Shown: positions 8,203 through 18,003, counted from the stretch's first letter. The stretch is 41,430 bases of DNA from Desulfobulbus sp. (GCA_011051875.1 DRKI01000172.1:1-41430), one strand, 5' to 3'. Numbers and translations: made by a program. The notes: generated from the letters alone by a model not told the origin.

Positions 8203-9951
8203 TCAGCCCTCATCGGCCAGGGCGCGGTCATAGAGCTTGCCCACCCCGTACTCCTTGCGGCGGCGGAATTTTTCCCATGACGGTCCGATGATCTGCATCT
8301 CGGGATACTTCTTCTGCATGTCCATGGCGATCTCCATCTCCTTGGTGCAGCCCGTTGAATAGGTGGCGTCCTTGCCTGTCCATTCCGGCGGCACCTTTTC
8401 GTGGAGCAGGGCAAAGGACTTCTCCACATCGTCCACGGTCTGGAAGCGCCAGATATCGATCACCCCCGAGCGCTGAAAGATCTCCCACATGTACATTATA
8501 TCATCTGCATCCATGCCCTCTTCAAAATGTTCGCCCGGATTGATGATCACCACGTTCCGGAGGGTGGAGCGCAGGTAATCGACAAAGACGTTGAGAATCT
8601 TTTTCGCTGTCTCCATCTGGCCGGGAATGGAGCCGACAATGGCCGAATAGAACATGATGGTCTTGCCCTGCTCCTTTTCCTTCCTGACCCAGGCGATCAG
8701 TTCCTCGGCCTTCCTGCGCAGGGCCGCCTCCGAGAACCGGACAGCTCCGGGGTGGTGCGGCTTGAGCCGGATATCGAGCTCGCCGCTGGCCACACGGACC
8801 ACCGAGACCAGGTCCCTGGTGAACTGAAAGTGGTTGTTGATACACTCACGGCTGCCGGGACAGCGGCTGATGACCAGGTCCGATTCCTTGAAAGAGCGGG
8901 CAAAGGTCACCGAGCTCAGCAGGGGATTGAACTGTTCGGTGGTGCCGTCGGAGATCACCAGCAGGCGGTAATCGCTTTTCAGGTGACCCAGCAGCTCGTT
9001 TTTCGAGATCTTGGCCTCGCCGATGAACTTTGCCTCGTCCAGGAGCTCTTCGAGCAGGGGATCCTCGAGCAGATCGACAAAGGAGATCCGCTTGTAGAAG
9101 AAGGCCTGCTTGACCGCCAGGATCACCTTGATGCCCATTTTCATCAGGATACGGATGATGGCGAGATCGAAAATGATCTCGCCCGACCGGCCGGCAAGCC
9201 AGAGGATGCACGGTCTCCGCTCGCCATCGAGGATCTTGCGCAGCCAGCGGCAGAACCAGTCCCAGCTCTCCGACACAATGGGCCTGTTCATGATCCGGCG
9301 CAGCTCATCCATGCCGGGAGGCTGCGCATCATGCCAGATCTCCTGGACCGTGGAAAGCATCAGGAGGCGGCGCAGCCGCAGGAGTGGGACCTGCAGGTCG
9401 ATGTCGTTGAGGGTCGTATCGTCGCCGATCTCGAGCCCTTCCAGGGAGTGGAAGGCATCCTGGAACCTGCTGGATTCGAGAAAGGCTGCCGCCCTCCTGT
9501 TCTCCTCCTCCTTTTCCGCGGCCAGGGGCCGGCTGATCTCGCTGATATTGGTGAAGATCCCGCGCAGCCGCTTATCCAGGCGGCCGGGAAGCTGGACCTT
9601 GGAGGTGGTCTCGTGCTGGAACTTGATGGAGAGCAGGCTGAGCAGGTAACGCTGCTTGTACTCGTCGTCGATCACCTTGCGGACCAGCTTCTCCAGGCGG
9701 GCCCATATCTCCATGTAGGCCGAGGTCAGCAGGGTGTCGGCCCGTTTCTCGATAATGGCGGCAAACAGTTCGTCCGAGCAGGGATAGTAGTACTGCTCGC
9801 CGTCCATGTGGATGATGAAGTTGAGCTGTTCGGGCGAGGCGACCATGTCCGGGAAGGCCTCGTAGGCCAGGTGGTTCTCGGTATAGAAATTGGTCAGCCA
9901 GGCATCCCGGTCCGGGTCGGTTCCCTTGATATATTGCAGGATATCGGTCAT
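8203..9951 (-). CDS. Large DUF89/ARMT1-like protein, function unknown
   Basis: A 582-aa soluble protein with no signal peptide or membrane helix. The central part resembles the DUF89/ARMT1 damage-control phosphatase fold: GRSGEIIFDLAIIRILMKMG (254-273) matches the DNAGEIVFD motif, LLVISDGT (330-337) matches the following Asp motif, and ESDLVISRCPG (356-366) matches the ADLVIAKG motif. The Asp-Asn pair that binds metal in DUF89 enzymes is replaced by Arg-Ser. An N-terminal helical region of about 240 residues and a C-terminal region of about 150 residues have no assignment. It is encoded 15 bases downstream of shikimate kinase, so co-transcription is likely. Treat the family call as tentative. 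Confidence 0.55.
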   Translation of the reverse strand: MTDILQYIKGTDPDRDAWLTNFYTENHLAYEAFPDMVASPEQLNFIIHMDGEQYYYPCSDELFAAIIEKRADTLLTSAYMEIWARLEKLVRKVIDDEYKQRYLLSLLSIKFQHETTSKVQLPGRLDKRLRGIFTNISEISRPLAAEKEEENRRAAAFLESSRFQDAFHSLEGLEIGDDTTLNDIDLQVPLLRLRRLLMLSTVQEIWHDAQPPGMDELRRIMNRPIVSESWDWFCRWLRKILDGERRPCILWLAGRSGEIIFDLAIIRILMKMGIKVILAVKQAFFYKRISFVDLLEDPLLEELLDEAKFIGEAKISKNELLGHLKSDYRLLVISDGTTEQFNPLLSSVTFARSFKESDLVISRCPGSRECINNHFQFTRDLVSVVRVASGELDIRLKPHHPGAVRFSEAALRRKAEELIAWVRKEKEQGKTIMFYSAIVGSIPGQMETAKKILNVFVDYLRSTLRNVVIINPGEHFEEGMDADDIMYMWEIFQRSGVIDIWRFQTVDDVEKSFALLHEKVPPEWTGKDATYSTGCTKEMEIAMDMQKKYPEMQIIGPSWEKFRRRKEYGVGKLYDRALADEG

Positions 9952-9966
9952 CTTCTCGCTCCGGGA

Positions 9967-10476
9967 TCAATGGATGAGCTCGGCGATCTCCGCCGCTACG
10001 TCCTCAATTGCACGTCCCTCCACGCTGATCTCCGTATCGCAGGCGGCCCGGTAGAGGGGAAGCCGCTGGTCATAGAGGAGGCGGGCCTTGTCGATATCCT
10101 GCAGCAGCGGTCTCTTGGCGATCTTCTTCGCCGCATTGGGATGACTGCGGACCGCGGTCAGGATGCCGTCCAGGCTGGAGTGGAGGTAGATCACGCGGCC
10201 GATGCGATGCAGGTTGTTCACCTTGAAGAAACCGCCACCCGTGGAGACGATGGTGGCGGAGACGTGCTCCTCGAGCCAGTCAGCGGCCCGCTGTTCCAGG
10301 GCCCGGAAATATTCTTCGCCGTGGCGGGCGAATATCTTGCGGACCTTCATCTTGACCATGCTCTCGATGAGATCGTCGGTGTCCACGGCAAAACGGCCGG
10401 TGGTCGCGGCCAGGGCACGGGCGGTCCGTCCCTTGCCCACGGCCATGAAACCGATGAGGATGATATTGTCTGCCAT
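9967..10476 (-). CDS. aroK: Shikimate kinase
   Basis: Phosphorylates shikimate in chorismate biosynthesis. The 169 aa show the family layout: P-loop GFMAVGKG (9-16), DTDD about residue 32, the arginine in EEYFRAL, STGGG, the lid segment with KRPLL, and the C-terminal arginine in RLPLYRAA. One oddity is that the residue after the P-loop lysine is Gly, not Ser/Thr, giving GKGRT. A strong GGAGGAGAAGGG precedes the ATG at 10476. It lies between trkA (27 bases upstream) and the DUF89-like gene, and is probably in one transcript with both. Confidence 0.87.
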   Translation of the reverse strand: MADNIILIGFMAVGKGRTARALAATTGRFAVDTDDLIESMVKMKVRKIFARHGEEYFRALEQRAADWLEEHVSATIVSTGGGFFKVNNLHRIGRVIYLHSSLDGILTAVRSHPNAAKKIAKRPLLQDIDKARLLYDQRLPLYRAACDTEISVEGRAIEDVAAEIAELIH

Positions 10477-10503
10477 CGCCCTTCCCTTCTCCTCCCCGTG
10501 CCC

Positions 10504-11154
10504 TCAGGCACGAATCTCACTGATATCGTTTGTCCTGCGGATCACCACCAGGTGATCCCCCTTCCGGAGCACATGGTCGGCGCCGGGCAGAAAACGGAAC
10601 TTCTTCTCGTTCTCGCCGCGGATGGCGATGACCTGGATGCCCCGCCGGTTGGTCAGATCCAGGTCGCGCAGGGAGCGGCCCGCCCACCGGTCCACCACCA
10701 GTTCCTGGAACGACAGGTCGGAATCAAAGCTGGCATACTGCAGAAATCCCGGGATGGCCACCCGGGAGGCGAGCTGGACCGCGGCAAACTGCTCCGGGAT
10801 GATCACCTCGTCCACGCCAAGCTTGTAGAGCAGCCGCTGGTGGTCCGGGCTCACCGCCTTGACCCAGACCCGCTCCACGCCCTGTTCCTTCAGATACAGG
10901 CAGATCATGGAAGAGGCGGCGATGGAGTCTCCCACACTGACCAGGACATGCGGAATGTCACCGATCCCGACCTGGGCCAGGGCATCGGCGCTGGTGGCGT
11001 CGGCACGATAGACCTGGGTCAGCACATCGCGGGCCTGCTGCACCCGGGAGGCGCGGGAATCGATACCGATCACCGATATGCCCAGTTCGGACAGGGTCCT
11101 GGCAAAATAGAACCCGAATTTTCCCAGGCCGATGACCGCGACCTCTTTTTTCAT
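10504..11154 (-). CDS. trkA: K+ uptake regulatory subunit, TrkA/KtrA family (RCK)
   Basis: Cytoplasmic gating subunit of a Trk/Ktr potassium transporter, 216 aa. The N-terminal Rossmann RCK_N domain begins VAVIGLGKFGFYFA (GxGxxG nucleotide-binding loop) with the acidic ribose-binding residue in GIDSRA. RCK_C occupies about 135-216. The single RCK_N-RCK_C unit is KtrA-like, whereas Enterobacterial TrkA has two. The trkH-type pore gene lies upstream on the same strand, separated by about 206 bases that hold an R1 repeat. A GGGAGA ribosome site precedes the ATG. Confidence 0.92.
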   Translation of the reverse strand: MKKEVAVIGLGKFGFYFARTLSELGISVIGIDSRASRVQQARDVLTQVYRADATSADALAQVGIGDIPHVLVSVGDSIAASSMICLYLKEQGVERVWVKAVSPDHQRLLYKLGVDEVIIPEQFAAVQLASRVAIPGFLQYASFDSDLSFQELVVDRWAGRSLRDLDLTNRRGIQVIAIRGENEKKFRFLPGADHVLRKGDHLVVIRRTNDISEIRA

Positions 11155-11224
11155 GGCATCTCCCTGTTTGTTGTGCCGGTTTTTCGCCGGCGTCTTCCCC
11201 GGCGCGCCGCCACCATCTCATCGC

Positions 11225-11334
11225 AGGTTGCCACAGGCACCCGGTCTCTGAACGGTCGCGCCGGCACGCCTGCTGCCCGGAGACGGGGCACCCGTGCCAA
11301 CGTACAGTGTTGAAAATGTGAAAACAACGAATTA
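11225..11334 (-). repeat. Dispersed palindromic repeat R1, copy 1 (inside the trkH-trkA interval)
   Basis: On the minus strand this copy reads TTCGTTGTTTTCACATTTTC, then ACTGTACGTTGGCACGGG, then a GC-rich body ending CCTGTGGCAACC. The body closely matches copy 2 (15221-15360), apart from a 28-base block present only there. The outer arms are partly complementary. The element separates two genes that probably form one operon, so it would be transcribed and could fold. Confidence 0.8.
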
Positions 11335-11360
11335 TTCCTCCTGTGACCGGGTACCTCTCG

Positions 11361-12710
11361 TCAGCCGATGAGCAGATCACCCTCGGGCCGGAACACGATC
11401 TCTTCCTTCTGGAACTCCTGCAGCACGGCGATGAAGATCAGCGGTCCCAGGCGGCCGATGAACATCAGGATCATGATAATATATTTCCCGGCAACTGTCA
11501 GGCCGGGAGTCAGGCCGGTGGAAAGTCCGGTGGTGCCGAGGGCGGAGACCACCTCGAAGGCGATCTCGAGAAACAGGCCGCGGGAGGCGGAATGGGGAAT
11601 ATCGCCGCCCTCGGTGACCAGCAGGACCAGGACGGCCAGGGCAATGGTGACCATGGAAAAAAGCACCAGGACCAGGGCCCGGTTCACTGTGCCGCGGCCG
11701 GCGGCAATGGTGCCGATCACGCTCTGCCGCCGCCCCAGGGTGCGACCCCGGAAAAAGGCGGCCACCACGCGCAGGGTGGTCACCTTGATGCCGCCGGCCG
11801 TGGAGCCGGGCGCGCCGCCGATCCACATCAGGAACATCATGATGAGCAGGGAGACATCGGTCATGGAGCCGATATCCACGGTATTAAAGCCCGCGGTCCG
11901 GCAGGTGACCGACTGGAAGAGGGAGGTGATGAGCGCGGTCCGGAAGGCGACAGGCCGCCTGTAGCCCACGTGCTCGCTGAAGAGCAGGGCCAGGGCACCG
12001 CCGACGATGAGCAGTGCCGAGGTTGAAAGGACCACCCTGGTGTACCAGGTAAGCCGCGGCCGCCCGTGTCTGCGGCGGCAGAGCCGGGCAAGCCAGGCGC
12101 CGCTCTCGACGAGCACGGAAAAACCGATGCCGCCGAGTACGATCAGGCAGATGAAGACCAGGTTGACCGGCAGGTTGTCCTGCCAGCGGCTCAGGCTGTC
12201 CGGGTACAGGGAAAACCCGGCGTTGCAGAATGCGGAGACCGAATGAAACAGGGCCGAGTAGGCGGAGATGTCGTCGGCAAGCAGCAAGCGCAGGAGAATG
12301 GCGCCGGCCACTTCCACGGCCAGGGTCAGGACGACGACGGAAACCAGGAAGCGGCCCAGGTTGAACGAGGCATCGTGGAGCAGGTTCTGGCCCACGGCGA
12401 TGCGGTCGAAGAGCGAGACCCGGCGGCGCATGAGAAAGAGTGCCAGGGACGCAAGTGTCATGATCCCCAGGCCCCCGACCTGGATCAGGACCAGGATCAC
12501 CCCCTGGCCGAAGCGGGTGAAGGCGGTACCGGTGTCCACCACCGCCAGGCCGGTGACGCAGGTGGCGGAGGTGGCGGTGAACAGGGCGTTGACCCAGGAG
12601 ATACCGTCGCCCGTGGTGCTGACATCAAGACGGAGAAACGCTGCGCCGGCCAGGATGGCCAGGCCGAAGAACAGGATGGGAAACAGCAGTGGATTGAGGT
12701 GCCGTTGCAT
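11361..12710 (-). CDS. trkH: Potassium uptake transporter pore subunit, TrkH/KtrB family
   Basis: Integral membrane protein of 449 aa with the fourfold membrane-pore-membrane pattern of TrkH/KtrB. The four selectivity-filter loops are visible: TSATCVTGL, VSAFCNAGF, VTCRTAGF and SALGTTGLSTG, each with the key glycine. GGAPGSTAGGIKVTT, a strong family signature, follows the third loop. It works with the TrkA/KtrA subunit encoded downstream to import K+ coupled to H+ or Na+. The size is closer to KtrB than to E. coli TrkH. The ATG at 12710 has AGGTGA upstream. Confidence 0.94.
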   Translation of the reverse strand: MQRHLNPLLFPILFFGLAILAGAAFLRLDVSTTGDGISWVNALFTATSATCVTGLAVVDTGTAFTRFGQGVILVLIQVGGLGIMTLASLALFLMRRRVSLFDRIAVGQNLLHDASFNLGRFLVSVVVLTLAVEVAGAILLRLLLADDISAYSALFHSVSAFCNAGFSLYPDSLSRWQDNLPVNLVFICLIVLGGIGFSVLVESGAWLARLCRRRHGRPRLTWYTRVVLSTSALLIVGGALALLFSEHVGYRRPVAFRTALITSLFQSVTCRTAGFNTVDIGSMTDVSLLIMMFLMWIGGAPGSTAGGIKVTTLRVVAAFFRGRTLGRRQSVIGTIAAGRGTVNRALVLVLFSMVTIALAVLVLLVTEGGDIPHSASRGLFLEIAFEVVSALGTTGLSTGLTPGLTVAGKYIIMILMFIGRLGPLIFIAVLQEFQKEEIVFRPEGDLLIG

Positions 12711-12761
12711 ACAGTTTCACCTGGATCGAACGATTTGCATTGTGCCCTTACCTGCGGCACG

Positions 12762-13970
12762 TCAACAGAAAACCCCTTCCCTGCTGCAGAGTCCGGCCAG
12801 CCATGCCCTGTAGGCAGGCGCCAGCGCGGGCCAGGCGAACCGCCCGGTCAGTGCCCTGGCAGTGGCGCTGTCCAGCCGGCCGGGGCGGAGCAGAAGCTTT
12901 TTCAGGCTGGAAATCAGGCTGTCCTGCCGATAGCGGTAGGCGGCCGGGAAGAGTTCCCGGTAGCTGAGCCGGTCCGGGACCAGGGGCCGGCAGCCGGCGC
13001 GCACCGCCTCGAGCACGCTGATGCCGAAGAACTCGTGCCGGGCCGTGGAGACAACAATATCGCCCTGACAGAGCAACTCGGCATAGCGTTGCCTGTCCTC
13101 CTGGTACCCGAAATGGAGAATCCTGTCTTCAAGCCGCTGCCTGGCCCGGGCAAATATCCCGGGCTGGTGGCGGAACCGCTGGCCCAGGACAATGAGCCGG
13201 AACGCCACTCCCTGGTCGGCCAGCCGAAACAGGGCCAGGAAAAAGGTCTCCGGGTCCTTGTCATGCTCCCAGCGGTGATTCCAGACAATGACCGGCTCAC
13301 GACCGCACGGGCGGCTGTGGGCCAGGGAGTCGATCATGGTGAAATCAATACCCGGGTGGAGCACCACCGCCTTGTCCGCGACCACCGTGGCGAGATGCCG
13401 CACATCCATGTCAGCGGCCTTTTTCAGGTAGCCCCTGGTGCCGTCGAGAAAGGTCTCCAGGTTGTACCTGCTGTTGAAGGCCAGCCGGTCGGCCACCAGG
13501 GCGGTATTGAAGTTGATGGCCGTGAACTGGTTCCGGCCGGGATCCTCGACCTGGCCCGGATAACTGAACTGGTTCTCGTGAAAATAGATGGCCAGCGGCA
13601 GATGGATACCGGCCCGGCAGAGCTGGCTGGAGAGCACGGCCCCGTCGACGAAGGTCGAGCTGAGGATACCATCGAACCGGTACCCCTGCCGTACCATGGC
13701 GATGATCCGTTCCGCCAGCCAGGGCGCGGCGAGTTGCATGCGCATCTTCCACTTGCGCGCCGGCAGGGCGAGCAGGGTGAACCGGCAGTCCACCGCTGCC
13801 TGGAGCCCGGCGAGAAAGGCCCGGTGGGAACCGCCATGGTAGGGTTCGAGCAGAAGGATATGCAAGGAGCGACCAGTGGTGGTGCGGTGGTGCCGGAGGG
13901 TGTTGGCGGGTGCCCCGGCGCATCCGCTGTTTTTCTGTTTGCCTGTGGCCAAGGAAAAAATGTATACCAT
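12762..13970 (-). CDS. tRNA-queuosine alpha-mannosyltransferase (QTMAN/GTDC1) homologue
   Basis: GT-B glycosyltransferase of up to 402 aa. The N-terminal domain is of the DUF3524 type seen in animal GTDC1/QTMAN: HILLLEPYHGGSHRAFL, then ARKWKMRM, then FHENQFSYP. The C-terminal half has a Rossmann donor domain with VWNHRWEHDKDPETF, VLGQRF and the ExFGISVLEA nucleotide-sugar motif (EFFGISVLEA). Animal QTMAN adds mannose to queuosine in tRNA-Asp; the bacterial substrate is inferred only. ATG 13970 has AGGT upstream but gives 35 extra, poorly conserved residues. TTG at 13865, immediately before HILLLEP, is an alternative without a clear ribosome site. It lies 51 bases upstream of trkH. Confidence 0.8.
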   Translation of the reverse strand: MVYIFSLATGKQKNSGCAGAPANTLRHHRTTTGRSLHILLLEPYHGGSHRAFLAGLQAAVDCRFTLLALPARKWKMRMQLAAPWLAERIIAMVRQGYRFDGILSSTFVDGAVLSSQLCRAGIHLPLAIYFHENQFSYPGQVEDPGRNQFTAINFNTALVADRLAFNSRYNLETFLDGTRGYLKKAADMDVRHLATVVADKAVVLHPGIDFTMIDSLAHSRPCGREPVIVWNHRWEHDKDPETFFLALFRLADQGVAFRLIVLGQRFRHQPGIFARARQRLEDRILHFGYQEDRQRYAELLCQGDIVVSTARHEFFGISVLEAVRAGCRPLVPDRLSYRELFPAAYRYRQDSLISSLKKLLLRPGRLDSATARALTGRFAWPALAPAYRAWLAGLCSREGVFC

Positions 13971-14044
13971 AGGTACCTGTTTTGATCCATTGCAACAGGC
14001 ATTTTTTCCTGAATCAAGTGCTCCCCTGTCTGCAAACCGGAAAG

Positions 14045-14072
14045 ATAATAATTACAAATGGTTTCCTTGTAA
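14045..14072 (-). promoter_or_regulatory. Possible promoter/operator for the QTMAN-like gene
   Basis: On the minus strand TTACAA (14072-14067), a 16-base spacer and TATTAT (14050-14045) form a modest sigma70-like pair. The start codon lies 75 bases further on. The same stretch holds an inverted repeat, TTACAA-N9-TTGTAA (14052-14072), which could be a protein-binding site. Supported by pattern only. Confidence 0.3.
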
Positions 14073-14159
14073 CTCCACGCCCCCGTACTCCGGGGCGAAA
14101 TGAGACGCGCGCTCAATTCATATGTTCATATCCAGCCCAGCCAAGCAAAGAGGTGCATC

Positions 14160-15155
14160 ATGTCCAACTGGTATGTCGCTGTTGACGGCAAGTCGCAAGG
14201 TCCCTTTTCCACTCCCCAGATTGTCTCCGGCCTCGCCACGGGCCAGTATACTCCGGCCACCCTGGTCTGGCGGGACGGTTTTGCCGACTGGCAGCCCATC
14301 GGCGAAGTCAAGGAGCTGAGCAACGTGGAGGCAACGGCCGCGCCGCCGCCGGTGAGCGGACAGGAGGCCCACGTGATCGACTACGAAATATTCGGCCACG
14401 AGATGCAGTTCGTGGAGGTGGAACTGGATCCCGGCGAGAGCGTGGTCTCCGAGGCCGGGGCCATGATGTACATGGACAACGGGATCCGGATGGAAACCAT
14501 CTTCGGCGACGGCTCTGCGGCCTCCCAGTCCGGCGGTTTTTTCGACAGGATGCTGGGCGCCGGCAAACGGCTGATCACGGGCGAGGGACTGTTCATCACC
14601 ATGTTCACCCATACGGGAAGCGGCAAAGCACGGGTGGCCTTCAGCTCGCCCTATCCCGGCAAGATCATCCCCCTTGATCTCAAAAAGTACGACGGCCGGC
14701 TCATCTGCCAGAAGGACGCCTTTCTCTGTGCCGCCAAGGGGGTACAGATCGGAATCGCCCTGCAGAAAAAAATCGGTGTGGCCCTGTTCGGCGGCGAGGG
14801 GTTCATCATGCAGCAGCTCGACGGCGACGGCCTGGTCTTTGTTCATGCCGGCGGCACCATTGTCGAAAAGGAGCTGGCCGCGGGCGAGAGCCTGCGCGTG
14901 GACACCGGCTGCCTGGTGGCGCTGACCAGGACGGTAGGCTATGACATCGAGTTTGTCGGCGATGTGAAATCGGCCATCTTCGGCGGCGAGGGATTCTTCT
15001 TCGCCACCCTGCAGGGGCCGGGCCATGTCTGGCTGCAGTCCCTGCCCTTCTCCAGGCTGGCCGGCCGCATCTGGGAGGCAGCGCCCCAGGCCGGCGGCCA
15101 GAGCAAGGGGGAAGGATCGGTGCTGGGCGGTATCGCCACCCTGTTCGAGAAGTAA
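14160..15155 (+). CDS. GYF_2 domain - AIM24/TIGR00266 family protein
   Basis: A 331-aa cytoplasmic protein. Residues 1-55 form a GYF_2-like domain ([18 protein letters not shown], then [11 protein letters not shown]). A linker containing APPPPV leads to an AIM24/TIGR00266 beta-barrel (about 72-320), with [25 protein letters not shown] and repeated GGEGF turns. Relatives are annotated only as AIM24 proteins and a biochemical role is not established. GYF_2 domains bind proline-rich peptides, which may be relevant because the minus-strand gene at 18041 encodes a very proline-rich linker. The start at 14160 is chosen because AGAGGTG precedes it and because the domain begins there. It is a single gene, convergent with the downstream kinase. 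Confidence 0.85.
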   Translation: MSNWYVAVDGKSQGPFSTPQIVSGLATGQYTPATLVWRDGFADWQPIGEVKELSNVEATAAPPPVSGQEAHVIDYEIFGHEMQFVEVELDPGESVVSEAGAMMYMDNGIRMETIFGDGSAASQSGGFFDRMLGAGKRLITGEGLFITMFTHTGSGKARVAFSSPYPGKIIPLDLKKYDGRLICQKDAFLCAAKGVQIGIALQKKIGVALFGGEGFIMQQLDGDGLVFVHAGGTIVEKELAAGESLRVDTGCLVALTRTVGYDIEFVGDVKSAIFGGEGFFFATLQGPGHVWLQSLPFSRLAGRIWEAAPQAGGQSKGEGSVLGGIATLFEK

Positions 15156-15220
15156 CCGGACCCGGACGTGAAGCGGCCGTCCCATGCCGGGCGCTCTGCT
15201 CCCGGCCGGGTCCTGCCGGG

Positions 15221-15360
15221 ATGTACGTCGGCACAGGCATCCGGCCTCTGCACGGTCGCGCCGGCCCGCATGGCGGGCCCCTGGCGAACCGGCACGCCTG
15301 CGCAGACAGGGCACACCTGTGCCAACGTACAGTTTTTATGATGCAAAAAATAATGGGTTG
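15221..15360 (-). repeat. Dispersed palindromic repeat R1, copy 2 (most complete)
   Basis: The arms are TGTACGTCGGCACAGG (15222-15237) and CCTGTGCCAACGTACA (15316-15331), matching 15 of 16 as an inverted repeat. Inside is a perfect hairpin, GGCCCGC-ATG-GCGGGCC (15263-15279). Bases 15266-15293 are absent from copy 1. A tail resembling the TTCGTTGTTTTC part of the other copies occupies 15332-15360. The copy lies between two convergent genes, so it could also act as a two-way transcription end; there is no clean T-run. Confidence 0.85.
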
Positions 15361-15372
15361 CGAACCCTGCGA

Positions 15373-18003
15373 TCAGTTGCATCCGGATGTCCGGTTGCGC
15401 AGCGCATCGCATACCGCCCGCATCAGTTCGTCCCTGGTCAGGGGCTTGTGCAGGAAGAGGATGCTTCCGAGCCGCCCCGCCGCCTCGGCCTCGTCCATCT
15501 CCTCCGAATACCCCGTGCAGAGGATGACCGCGAGGTCCGCCCCGCTCTGCCGGACCATCCGGACCAGCTCCAGGCCGCCCATGCCCGGCATATTCATGTC
15601 CGAGATCAGCAGGTCCCAGACGCCGGGATCATGGGAGAAGCGATGCCACGCCTCGGTGCCGTTGGCAAAGGTCTCCACCCGGTAACCGGCCTGGCTGAGA
15701 AAAGCGCTGACCAGTTCCCGGATCGATTCCTCGTCATCAACCACCATGATCCGCCCACTGCCGGTGCAGACGGTCTCCCTTATCCCGGTCTCGTCCGCCG
15801 GGCCGGCCCCCGGTTCGTGCACGGGCAGGTAGATCGTAAAGGTGGAGCCCCTGCCCGGCTCGCTCTCGACCGCGATCCCGCCCCGACAGTCCTTGATGAT
15901 CCCGTGCACAACGGACAGGCCAAGACCTGTCCCCTTGCCCTGCTCCTTGCTGGTGAAATAGGGCTCGAATATCTTCTCCATGGTCTTTTCATCCATGCCG
16001 CAGCCTGTATCACTGACCGCAAGCCTGACATACCGGCCCGGTGGAAGTGACAGCCCGGACCGGAAACCATCGGCGTCCAGGGTGACATCGTCCAGGGTGA
16101 TGGTCAGTACCCCCTTGCCATGCTCCATGGCCTGGTAGGCATTGGTGCAGAGATTGAGGATCACCTGGTGCATCTGGATCTCGTCGGCAAGGACCAGGCA
16201 GTCGGAATGCAGGGCGTGCCTGATCTCGATGGCGGCCGGGATGGTGGAACGGAGCAGGGAGACCACCTCGGAGACGACATCGACCGGTTTCAGCGGCTTT
16301 TTTCTCTGCTCAACCTTGCGACTGAAGGCGAGGATCTGCCGTACCAGGTCCCTGGCCCTGACCGCAGCCTGGCGGACCTTGTCCAGGTGGTCAAGGAGGA
16401 TGCCATCACTGCCCGCCCGGACCCTGGCCAGCTCGGTATAGCCGAAGATCGCGGTCAGGATGTTATTGAAATCATGGGCGATACCGCCTGCCAGGGTCCC
16501 GATGGCCTCCATCTTCTGGGCCTGGCGCAGCTCGGTTTCGAGCCGCCGGCGATCGGTGATGTCGCGGACCGAGGCCAGCACAGCGTCCTGGCCGGCGATG
16601 ATCGTCTTCTTCAGCGAGACCTCGACCCAGAAGAGTTCACCATCCCCGCGCCTGGCATGCCATTCAAAGAGCTGGGGGCCTTCGCTGAGCGTTCTCTGCA
16701 TCCACTGGCTGATCTCGGCCAGGCTGTAGGGCGGATTACCCTCGCAGAACCGTTCCGGCGACGAGGTCAGGGCCTCTTTCCTGGTACAGCGATACATCTT
16801 GAGCATGGTCTCGTTGACATCACGGAGCCTGCCGGTTGCCGGATCGTGGATGAACAGGGCATCGCTGGTCGAGTTGAAGATCTCCCGGAACCGCTGCTCG
16901 CTCAGGGCCAGTTCCCTTGTTCTCTTCCGGACGCTTTTCTTCAGCTTGAGATTGAAGGTGAACAGCAGCAGCGCCACCGCGGCCACCAGCAGGACCGTTG
17001 CCGCAAGCACGGCCAGGATCAGCCTCAGGCTGGACCGCGTCTCCTGTTTTTCCGGACGGTAGAGAAAATCATCCAGGGAATAATCCGGGCTGAGCATCCC
17101 CAGTTCCACAAAGGTGTCGGCAATCCGGAGCCAGCGGCCGGGATTCATGTGGCCGATCTGGATGAACCTGGGCAGCATCAGCTCGCGGGTCTTTTCCGCC
17201 TCGTATTCGAGGATGTCACGGGCAAGGGGCGAATGGTACCGGGTGAGGATGACATCGATCAATTCCTGCGGATGCTCCATGGCGTACTGCCATCCCCTGA
17301 GGGTGGCGGCAAGAAAGGCCCGGACACGTTTGGGATGCCGGCGAATCTCACCGCTGGTCGTATAGAGGCAGTCGCCGTAGAAATCGATGCCATAATTTAT
17401 CGGCGCCAAGATGGTATACGGGATCCCCCGCCTGCGCAGCATGTAGGGGGCATCGGTCAGATAGCAACTCTGGGCGTCGACCCTGCCCGAAACCAGGTCT
17501 TCCTGGTCCCAGCTGTGATCGACGATGGTGAGATCGGCCGGCCGGATCCCTTCGTGGTTGAGCATGGCCCTGATCTCGAAATTACCGCCCGGCATGAGCA
17601 TGATCCGTTTACCGATCAGGTCATGGGGGGTACGGATGCCGGATTCATTGCGGGCAAGGAGGATCTCGGGGGAATGCTGGAAAATGGCGGCCAGAACGAC
17701 CACCGGTTTGCCTGCCTGGCGCTCGAGTATCAGTCCGGGCATCTCCACGGCATACTGGGCACGGCCCGAAACCAGCTCATCGGCAATGATCATGCCCGGC
17801 CGCCGCTCCCGGATGACGACATCAAGACCGGCCTGCCGGTAGTAGCCCTTGACCACGGCGGCATAGTAGCCGGCGAACTGGAACTGGTGCCGCCACTTGA
17901 GCTGGAGAACGACCCTGTCCGGCCGCTCCTCCCGGTCAGCGGCAGCGACCAGGCCCGGGCAGCAGAAAAAGAGCAGCAGGATGACGGGAAGAATGGTCTT
18001 CAT
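15373..18003 (-). CDS. Hybrid histidine kinase with NMT1/THI5-type substrate-binding sensor
   Basis: An 876-aa membrane kinase. Signal peptide at 1-22, then a complete periplasmic substrate-binding module of the NMT1/THI5-like type (about 28-315) with [17 protein letters not shown], a motif of pyrimidine-precursor-binding relatives. A transmembrane helix is at about 325-350 and PAS at about 365-485. HisKA has H510 ([11 protein letters not shown]), and HATPase_c has N621, DTGCGM and GTGLGLS. A C-terminal receiver has D756/D757, D802 and K853. The HDFNN type of HisKA is typical of NtrB-like kinases. The start at 18003 is chosen because it gives a clean signal peptide, though its ribosome site is weak. 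The ligand is unknown; an HMP-like or other small heterocycle is only a guess. Confidence 0.92.
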   Translation of the reverse strand: MKTILPVILLLFFCCPGLVAAADREERPDRVVLQLKWRHQFQFAGYYAAVVKGYYRQAGLDVVIRERRPGMIIADELVSGRAQYAVEMPGLILERQAGKPVVVLAAIFQHSPEILLARNESGIRTPHDLIGKRIMLMPGGNFEIRAMLNHEGIRPADLTIVDHSWDQEDLVSGRVDAQSCYLTDAPYMLRRRGIPYTILAPINYGIDFYGDCLYTTSGEIRRHPKRVRAFLAATLRGWQYAMEHPQELIDVILTRYHSPLARDILEYEAEKTRELMLPRFIQIGHMNPGRWLRIADTFVELGMLSPDYSLDDFLYRPEKQETRSSLRLILAVLAATVLLVAAVALLLFTFNLKLKKSVRKRTRELALSEQRFREIFNSTSDALFIHDPATGRLRDVNETMLKMYRCTRKEALTSSPERFCEGNPPYSLAEISQWMQRTLSEGPQLFEWHARRGDGELFWVEVSLKKTIIAGQDAVLASVRDITDRRRLETELRQAQKMEAIGTLAGGIAHDFNNILTAIFGYTELARVRAGSDGILLDHLDKVRQAAVRARDLVRQILAFSRKVEQRKKPLKPVDVVSEVVSLLRSTIPAAIEIRHALHSDCLVLADEIQMHQVILNLCTNAYQAMEHGKGVLTITLDDVTLDADGFRSGLSLPPGRYVRLAVSDTGCGMDEKTMEKIFEPYFTSKEQGKGTGLGLSVVHGIIKDCRGGIAVESEPGRGSTFTIYLPVHEPGAGPADETGIRETVCTGSGRIMVVDDEESIRELVSAFLSQAGYRVETFANGTEAWHRFSHDPGVWDLLISDMNMPGMGGLELVRMVRQSGADLAVILCTGYSEEMDEAEAAGRLGSILFLHKPLTRDELMRAVCDALRNRTSGCN

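Noticed and set aside
8401-11313. Very long open frame (970 codons) on the plus strand
   Set aside because: It is antisense to the DUF89-like, aroK and trkA genes, all of which have recognisable motifs and ribosome sites. Its composition is a mirror of GC-rich coding sequence with no recognisable domain.
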